Source: Priapulus caudatus (taxonomy: Eukaryota; Priapulida; Priapulimorpha; Priapulimorphida; Priapulidae). From it: 25,337 bases of DNA. The notes under the pieces are model-generated. The model ran no database searches. It was not told where the DNA came from and worked only from the letters and a program-made list of their open reading frames with translations. The position numbers were made by a program, and so were the translations under genes. The stretch lies in contig NW_014577368.1 in NCBI RefSeq assembly GCF_000485595.1, forward strand, positions 102,626-127,962. The letters run 5' to 3'. Positions 19,207 to 25,337 of this stretch are shown here, piece by piece (the stretch's first letter is position 1; each line of letters starts with the position of its first letter).

Positions 19207-21249
19207 CTAAATGGCGTGCGTCATGCAAGCTTCTGCGACGTATGGACGGCTTGCGATCGCGCCTATATCTGCATGCGAAGGTGGCGCGGGTATAGTGGTT
19301 GGAGGCGTGGGTTGGCGGATGTTGGCTCTACGGGCGGGGACGTCATTGGGAGAATGCGGCGGTATGTCTTGCATTGATAGGGTTACTACCGGCACGTGTT
19401 GCAATGATTCGGGCGTGCACAGAGGCGCCGTAGTGGTGCGCTCCCTGAGCATAACGTTGGCGTGCTCTGGGTCGTCGGGCAGTGTCTGAGCGGTATAACC
19501 GGTCTCGGTGTCCGTGGACGTCTCAGTGGATACATGGGCTCGCGAACCCATAGTATTCACTTCATAGGTGGTTGTTTCCTGGCTGGGCACCACTGGCTGG
19601 ATTCCTTGATCGGGGTCCTGATCAGAAGAATCGTCGCCGGTGGGTGTGGCAGGTGATATTTCGCAGAGACGTGCCAGCAGAATGAGATCAGTAGCGCTGA
19701 AATCACTGTCCGACGCCGATTGGCGTTGGGGAGGGTCGTCAGAATCGGATTGCGAGTCGCTCAAGTGTGTGGATGCACGTGCTGCATCTGGATGCGCGAG
19801 CGTAGCTTGCTGCCGTGGCTGTTGCCTCGTGGGGGCTGCGCGGGGCTGCGCAGGTGCCTTCTCGGGCACTGGGCGGGGTTTGTCCCAGCGAGCAGAGGGG
19901 TGCGCTGCCCAGAGGTTGTTGATGTGCGCGGTAACGTGACGCATGCTCGACTCGTGTTGAATGAGACACTTCTTCGGGGACAGCATTTTGATTATAGTAT
20001 AGAAGGGTTTCCAGGGCGATGCGAGCTTGCGTGTGGTGTCTGGTTGAAGTACGGGGTCGTGGTAGTAGACCGGATCTCCAGCTTTGAAATGCTGTTCGCG
20101 CGCACGGCGATCATAGTGGCGTTTATTTTGTGCACGCATGTCACAAGTTGCGTCGCGAATGTGGACGTATGCCTGATGGAAACGTTCGAGAGTTTGCTGA
20201 ATGGGGTCGTCGTTATACGTCTTCTTTCGGGATAGGAGTAGGTTATCAAGCGGAAGCGTTGGCTGTCTGCCATACAGCAGATAGAAGGGGGAGTGTTGCG
20301 ATGTGCCGTGAATACTTACGCAGTACGCTGAGAGCAGAGATGGGAGCAACAAGTCCCAATTAGTCTGCTGTCGGTTAACGACAGTGGCAATCATCGAGTT
20401 TAACACGCGATGGAAGCGTTCGCAAGCCGCGTTAGATGCGGGGTGATAGGGGGCGCAGCGGACTGCCATTATGCCAAAGTGGCGGGAGAGGGCATCCATG
20501 ACATGGTTGCAAAATTCGGTACCGTTATCGGAGAGTAGGATCTTCTGGCATGAATGTCGGGGGATGATTTCGTTGACCAAGAGGTCAGCGACAGTCTGCG
20601 CAGACTTGTCCCGTACCGGAAAACACTCTGGCCAACTTGTATATGTACAAAGGAAATGAATGATGTAGCCATGGCCTCTGGGCGTCAGCGGAAATTGGCA
20701 GGTGTCAACTGCCACGACCTGGAATGGCGAATCTGGGAATGGCGCAGCTCCCAGTGGAGACGGTATGTGTTGAAGCTTGGCGGAGTTGCATGCAACACAA
20801 CTACGGACGAACGTATTGGTGGCGTACATTCCTGGCCAGTAGAAGCGGCTGCGAATGAGTGCATACGTCTTGGGGAAACAAAGCTGCGCTGCTTGATGAT
20901 GAGCCGCGGTAATGAGGTGTTGATAATTGGGTGGGATGACGAGTTGCATACTGGGGTCTTCATACCGTGTGGGTTCAGCTGCGTAATAGATGAGGTCATC
21001 GTCATCGATCAAGTAGCATGTGACGAACTTTAGATCCTTCAGTGGTGGAGCTGAAGCAGTGAGAATGTCGTGAATCTTACACAAGTGTGCGTCCTGATAC
21101 TGTTCTGCGCGAATGGCACCTAGCGATATGGTATCTATGCTGGGGCCTGGGGCGTTTACTTCGCATGTGGTTTGTGCAAGTCGCTGGGTTGTCGGGGGTG
21201 GCGGAGGTTGGGGTGGCGGCGGTGTGGTGAGACTGTTTGTGGGCGGCGC
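19207..21249 (-). pseudogene. Ty3/gypsy integrase with long disordered tail
   Basis: Numbering from 21084: zinc-binding-like region with His62/63 and CVAC (Cys96, Cys99), though the second expected His appears to be Gln; FYWPGM at 81-86. The catalytic triad is D127, D186 (LLSDNGTEF) and E222 (NAACERFHRVL), with exactly 35 residues between D186 and E222, as in D,D35E integrases. A degenerate GPY/F-like module (WKPFYTII, about 358-365) follows. The last 225 or so residues are Pro/Ser/Asp-rich and probably disordered. AYC at 253-255 replaces the usual AYR. Frame open to TAG 19209-19207; the upstream 55 codons join the RNase H frame across one TAG. Confidence 0.93.
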
Positions 21250-22402
21250 CTATCTCCACGGGGGAGTCCTCGTGGTGTGTTGTAAGTGACGAAGAGGTCG
21301 TGTGCTCTGGTGGTTCGCACGCACATCGATGCTGTTAGGTGTGATTCGGTCGGTCGGTGGTTCGCAGAGCGCACCGTGGTCATTTCCAACAAGATTCGGA
21401 CAGTTATCGGCGTGAACGTTTCTGGTGGCCTTTGGAGGTATATGTATCTTTGGCTGGATACCGCGGAAATGCGGCCTGCACCGCGTAACAAGCATGGATT
21501 CTTCATGTGGGCCACGTAGGAAATACTTCGAAGCTGGCTTATGGTCTGTGTAGATGGTGAGGGAAGCGCCAGCAAGATAGTGGCGAAGGGTGTCCAGTGC
21601 ATAGATTATGGTGAACGCCTTGCGTTGTGTGACTCCCCATCGTGCCTGCGAGGGGGTGAGTTGATGCGAAATGTATTGTATGACGACTTCGTGACCGTCA
21701 TCATCGTCCTGAGCTAGGACGGCTCCAACTGCGAAGTCACTAGCATTGGTATACAACTTGTATGGTTTGTCGGTGTTGGGATATGCGAGAATGGGCGCTG
21801 AAACGAGTTTTGCTCGCAAGTGTTGAAAGGCGGTCTCAGCATCGTCAGTCCATTTAAAGTGTACATTCTTCTTGGTTAGGGTGGTCAACGGCATGGCAAT
21901 TTTTGCAAATGATTTGATGTGCGTGCAATAGTAATTAGCCATGCCTAGAAACGATCTGACTTGTCGAACGCTTGCTGGCGGTTTGAGCTGTTGGATTGCC
22001 GTAACTTTGGCTGCGTCCGGTGTGACTCCGTGCAGGGAGATGACGTGTCCCAAATACTTGACAGACTGCTTCAAGAAAACGCATTTAGTAGGGTTGAGTT
22101 TGAGACCCGCTTGATGTAACCGGTGAAAGACCTGTTGTACGTCGGCAAGGTGCTGTTGCAGATTCGGCGAATGGATGATAATGTTGTCAATGTAGGGGAT
22201 AGCACACTTGTTCTGAAGGTCAGAGAGAACCATGTTCAAAAGTCTCTGAAAAACGTTAGGGGCGTTGGCGAGCCCAAACGGAAGGACAAGGTAAGAATAT
22301 GACTGGTCGTACGTAACTATGCAGGTCTTATCGAGATCCTCGGGGGCCATCGGTATCTGGAAATACCCGGATTTAAGATCTAAGGTCGAGTAGAAGTGCG
22401 AT
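21250..22402 (-). pseudogene. Ty3/gypsy reverse transcriptase palm/thumb and RNase H
   Basis: Numbering from codon 22350: FGLANAPNVFQRLLN near residues 25-39, then the catalytic box IPYIDNIIIHS (51-61), where the family has Y-x-D-D, so the second Asp is Asn. Thumb motifs KCVFLKQSVKYLGHVIS and VRSFLGMANYY follow. RNase H has LYTNASDFAVGAVLAQ (first catalytic Asp changed to Asn, residue 202), TQRKAFTIIYAL (catalytic Glu position Lys, residue 244) and TDH (Asp269 kept). It ends with an in-frame TAG at 21252-21250 in a proline-rich linker; the same frame continues into integrase. Confidence 0.93.
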
Positions 22403-23251
22403 TTGCCTAATGAAGCCTAGAATGTCGTCGATACGAGGGAGGGGGTAGACATCCTTCTTGGTTATGGCATTAAAGCGGCAGTAGTCAATGACCATTCTGC
22501 CAAGAAGGTCGTCTCGTTTCGGGACGATAAAGGCAGGGCTTCCCCACTGGCTTTGCAATGGCGTGAGAATGCCGGCGTCTAATAGCCACTTGATGTGAGT
22601 ATCCATTGCGTGGCGATAATTGAATGAAGTTTGATAAGGTTTCCGTCGTATTGGTGGATGGGTTGCCGTGTCAATGTGCATTTTAACAAGGTGTGTATGC
22701 CCAAGCTCGGCATCATTGAGCCCGAACAATTCATCGTTTGCTTCGATGAGATCCTTGATGGATTTGCGATGCTGGCCCGTTAAGTGAGTAAGATCGACGG
22801 GTAACTTCCGGTGGTTGTGCGCTGCGACATGGTTGACGTGGGGTGGTGAGCGGGCGGTGGGTATACGAGATGGCTGGGGTCGCAGCATTAGCGGCGGGCG
22901 GCTTGTGCTGGATACGTGCGATGGGCGAGACGTCAGCGACTGGGGGGTAACCTTGCATGCTATGGCCAATGCGGAGCCACGCGGCAGAGTGATGGGCGCC
23001 GATGTGTCATTGAAAAGGGGCACGTGGACATAGGGGGAGGAGGTGGGCGTAGTAACGGTATCGACCTTATAAATATTGGGGTGGGCTGGCCAAAGCCCAT
23101 TCACACCAGTAGGTAATACAGGCACGTAAGCGGGAGGGGCATGCTGATCGAAACGGCCATAACAACGTTTGACTATATTAGGCTGTAGCGTGCAGGGGTG
23201 AAGCAGCAAAACAATATAAATCGAACTAGTGTCATCAGCAGCGCTGCTTAG
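22373..23251 (-). pseudogene. Ty3/gypsy linker and N-terminal reverse transcriptase
   Basis: Begins with a Pro/Thr-rich linker containing VPLFNDTSAPITLPRGSALA, a fold common between protease and RT. RT fingers follow: PPIRRKPYQTS, GILTPLQSQWGSPAFIVPKR, then MVIDYCRFNAITKKDVYPLP. The Cys at 22480-22478 stands where the family has Arg (DYR), one CpG transition away. The frame is lost near 22403-22412, just after the DDILGFI motif; the expected STLDL motif continues one base out of frame and reaches the next segment. Confidence 0.88.
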
Positions 23252-23747
23252 CTAAAGACGAACGACGACGTTAGCTATGGTAAGCGTGGCTCGGCCACAA
23301 TCGAGCTGGACATTGTGCGCTCCAATGAAATCAAAACCTAAGATGACATCACGCAAGACGCCTCGTACTATAAAGAATGGGTGTGTAACGATAGGGCCGG
23401 TAATATGTATGGGTAGGTTGGCGCGACCAAGGACGAATAAGTGGTCTCCCGAGGCCAACTTCAAAACTTGTGTGTGGTTCTCACTAAATCAATGTGCATA
23501 GCGGGACTTGAGCTTCAACCAAAACGTTTCGCTGATGAGTGAGGTCATCGCACCCATATCAATGAGTGCGTCTGCAGGTGCTGCTCCTATGTGAGAGGGG
23601 CAGAGTGGTGCAAGATGTCTGGGATCGTTAATATGTAGCGCAAGCACGCGCGGGTGAAACGAATTGAACTGGGCCGGTCTCCTCAGCGTCTCATATTGAA
23701 AAGAGGCCGGGCGTTTCACTGGGTACGTTGAGTGGTGCGCTCCTACA
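23252..23747 (-). pseudogene. Ty3/gypsy retropepsin-like protease region
   Basis: One reading frame with an internal TGA at 23491-23489. The active-site motif is LIDMGAMTSLIS, where the family has D-T/S-G-A; the Met codon ATG (23557-23555) is one CpG transition from ACG. A VILGFDFIGAHN segment about 60 residues on is the retropepsin ILG-DFL motif. Coding appears open to the minisatellite junction, so the protein began further upstream. The frame is the same as that of the RT N-terminal part, separated by TAG 23254-23252. Confidence 0.8.
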
Positions 23748-24271
23748 GTCGGTTGCTAGACGGCTGCTGATTTATCAGCTGCTACGAGGCTCCTGATTGG
23801 CTGACAGCTACGAGGCTCCTGATTGCCTGACAGCTACGAGGCTCCTGATTGGCCGGTTGCTACAAAGCCCCTAATTGGTTGGCTCCTACGAGGCTCCTGA
23901 TTGGCCGGTTGCTATGAGGCTCTTGATTGGTCGGCTACTACGAGGCTCCTGATTGGCTGAAAGCTACGAGGCTCCTGATTGGCCGGTTGCCAGGAGGCTC
24001 CTGATTGGCTGACAGCTACGAGGCTTCTGATTGGCTGACAGCTACGAGCCTCATGATTGGTCGGTAGCTAGGCGGCTGCTGATTGGTCAGCTGCTAAGAA
24101 GCTCCTGATTGGCTGACAGCTACGAGGCTCTTGATTGACCGGTTGCTAGGAGGCTCCTGATTGGCCGGTTGCTACGAGTCCTCTAATTGGCTGGTTGATG
24201 GGAGGCGCCTAATTGGCTGGTTGATAGGAGGCTCCTGATTGGTCGGTTGCTAGGATGCACCTAATTGGCTG
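23748..24271 (+). repeat. 26-bp Y-box minisatellite, second block
   Basis: About 20 units of the same repeat family as 14761-17082, in the same orientation, between the retroelement block and the solo LTR. Confidence 0.95.
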
Positions 24272-25188
24272 TGTTATATAGGTAATATAGTTTAAAGTAT
24301 GGTCGTGGTTGTGATGTACAATTGTGATCATATAAGTGATAATGTTGTATAACCTTGTGATATGTTATAACCCGTTTGTTGGTTCAGTTCGTGCTGCGGT
24401 GAGCTTGAAGGCAACGTCAGACTGTGTCTCTCGTGCGGCGTAAGATGAGTAACAATTTACTTTACAATAAGGATAACACATATCTGTTGTAACAGATTAG
24501 ATGGCTTTATTCTTCTGAGAGAATCACTAATACAGACTAGTAGAGTACTGAGCCTGAAAAACTATAAAACTTGTCTCTCCGATGCTCTGCATGTGATTAT
24601 ATACTACTCAAAATAAATCAGTCCCCCATGTCAGATCCTTGATTTTCTCTGCTCTTTGATTCGTTAAATAATTTATGTCTAAGTGGTACACTAGGACGTA
24701 AATTATTAGGCACTGGACTGTGCTGCCAAGATGGAAACTAGTGGAAATTTACTGAACTAGAAAGCATCTATCTCACTGGGGGAATGACATTGCCAAGCCC
24801 CATATATGGTATGGGGCTATGCGAGAAATTTCTACACTCGATTGTCACGAACGTATCACATGTGGTCAACACGCACGCTTGCCGCGTATTCCTGGCCTGC
24901 GTGCATCCAACCCGTGCTAACCTTACGTAATGAAATGCCGCGAATACACACAGCACGGTCAACGTTTGCTGCTGACTAGTTCTAATGCTGCTAACATCTT
25001 ATATACTGATACTAAGTCATTGCTAATTTCAGGTCTACTTGCTCGCTAATGCTGTAATATTATTTAACCATGCTCTCGCGCATAGCGCAAATATCTATAC
25101 ATGTGTTACCAACGAACACCACGTATCTTCTTAAACTAACTCTACTCTCTACCTTCTAATAATTATAAACTACATTACCACTGTTACA
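24272..25188. mobile_element. Solo LTR (917 bp) inserted in the minisatellite
   Basis: Begins TGTTATATAGG and ends CTGTTACA (TG...CA with short terminal inversion). It is flanked by the 4-bp direct repeat GCTG (24268-24271 and 25189-25192), and removing it restores a normal minisatellite unit (ATTGGCTGGTTGATAGG). Candidate plus-strand signals are TATAAAA near 24563 and AATAAA near 24611. No internal coding. A 4-bp duplication fits Ty3/gypsy or BEL integration. It does not obviously match the sequences flanking the pol remnant. Confidence 0.85.
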
Positions 25189-25337
25189 GCTGGTTGATAG
25201 GAGGCTCCTGATTGGTCAGCTGCTACGAGGCTCCTGATTGGATGACAGCTACGACGCTCCTGATTGGCTGACAGCTACGAGGCTCCTGATTGGCTGACAG
25301 CTACGAGGCTCCTGATTGGCTGACAGCTACGAGGCTC
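25189..25337 (+). repeat. 26-bp Y-box minisatellite, third block (runs off window)
   Basis: Five to six units, very homogeneous in the last four (GATTGGCTGACAGCTACGAG form), continuing past the window end. Confidence 0.95.

Larger units (their letters stand above)
17083..23747. mobile_element. Block inserted in the minisatellite, carrying Ty3/gypsy pol
   Basis: The minisatellite stops at 17082 and resumes at 23748, with GTCG at both junctions (17079-17082 and 23748-23751), possibly a 4-bp target duplication or the normal array word. On the minus strand the block begins TGTAGGAGC and ends CCTTAGA. No LTR pair or gag is found, and pol coding appears open right up to the right junction, which argues for 5' truncation. 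Confidence 0.6.
19207..23747 (-). mobile_element. pol: Ty3/gypsy retrotransposon pol, 5'-truncated and inactive
   Basis: Domain order on the minus strand is protease, reverse transcriptase, RNase H, integrase, which is the Ty3/gypsy (Metaviridae) order. Coding is broken by TGA 23491-23489, TAG 23254-23252, a 1-base frame change near 22403-22412 and TAG 21252-21250. Gag and the 5' LTR are absent; a 3' LTR was not identified. Active sites of protease, RT and RNase H are mutated (see findings); the integrase triad is intact. No chromodomain is seen. Confidence 0.93.

Noticed and set aside
19211-20235. Plus-strand ORFs opposite integrase
   Set aside because: Shadows of the long minus-strand integrase frame.

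Overview
The window is animal (metazoan) nuclear DNA, probably from an invertebrate; the phylum cannot be fixed from sequence alone. The evidence is intron-containing coding sequence recognisable as ZFYVE26/spastizin, degenerate TTAGGG-type telomeric repeats, a decayed Ty3/gypsy retrotransposon, hAT-like miniature transposons, and a C-to-T/G-to-A decay pattern at CpG that implies cytosine methylation. A run of 25 Ns (10796-10820) marks an assembly gap.

Left part (1-7347). The 5' portion of a minus-strand ZFYVE26 gene starts at about 7347. Seven coding segments can be traced (7049-7347, 6494-6572, 5605-5705, 4605-5270, 4143-4319, 3231-3309, 3034-3182). The last three lie in one arm of a large inverted repeat whose other arm (1-2697, plus strand) carries a second copy of the same exons. 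The arms meet around a 153-bp loop of telomere-like CCCTAA repeats (2743-2811), so the gene cannot continue through the centre. The left arm alone carries a 1155-bp insertion (433-1587) flanked by TA. Both arms carry small indels inside exons. The structure is either a real fold-back duplication or an assembly join.

Middle part (7348-14760) holds no recognisable host gene. It is a mosaic of repeats: a probable non-LTR retroelement 3' tail, two LTR-like 200-bp direct repeats (8964-9165 and 13723-13917), a small fold-back with telomeric repeats and a tRNA-like segment (10233-10678), a second fold-back (10919-12587) split by a 1.17-kb hAT-like element (11319-12492), a dispersed repeat (12562-13370) split by a 432-bp hAT-like MITE (12843-13274), and AT microsatellite.

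Right part (14761-25337) is a 26-bp minisatellite, about 90 units in the first block, in which nearly every unit carries CTGATTGG, the inverted-CCAAT/Y-box core. The array is interrupted by a block (17083-23747) with a 5'-truncated minus-strand Ty3/gypsy pol pseudogene (protease, RT, RNase H, integrase), and by a 917-bp solo LTR (24272-25188) with a 4-bp target duplication. At least six diagnostic pol positions are changed, each in a way explained by CpG deamination.

The host gene, if functional, would encode a protein of endolysosomal membrane recycling. Everything else is mobile or tandem repeat DNA. No operon-like or defence-system organisation is present.
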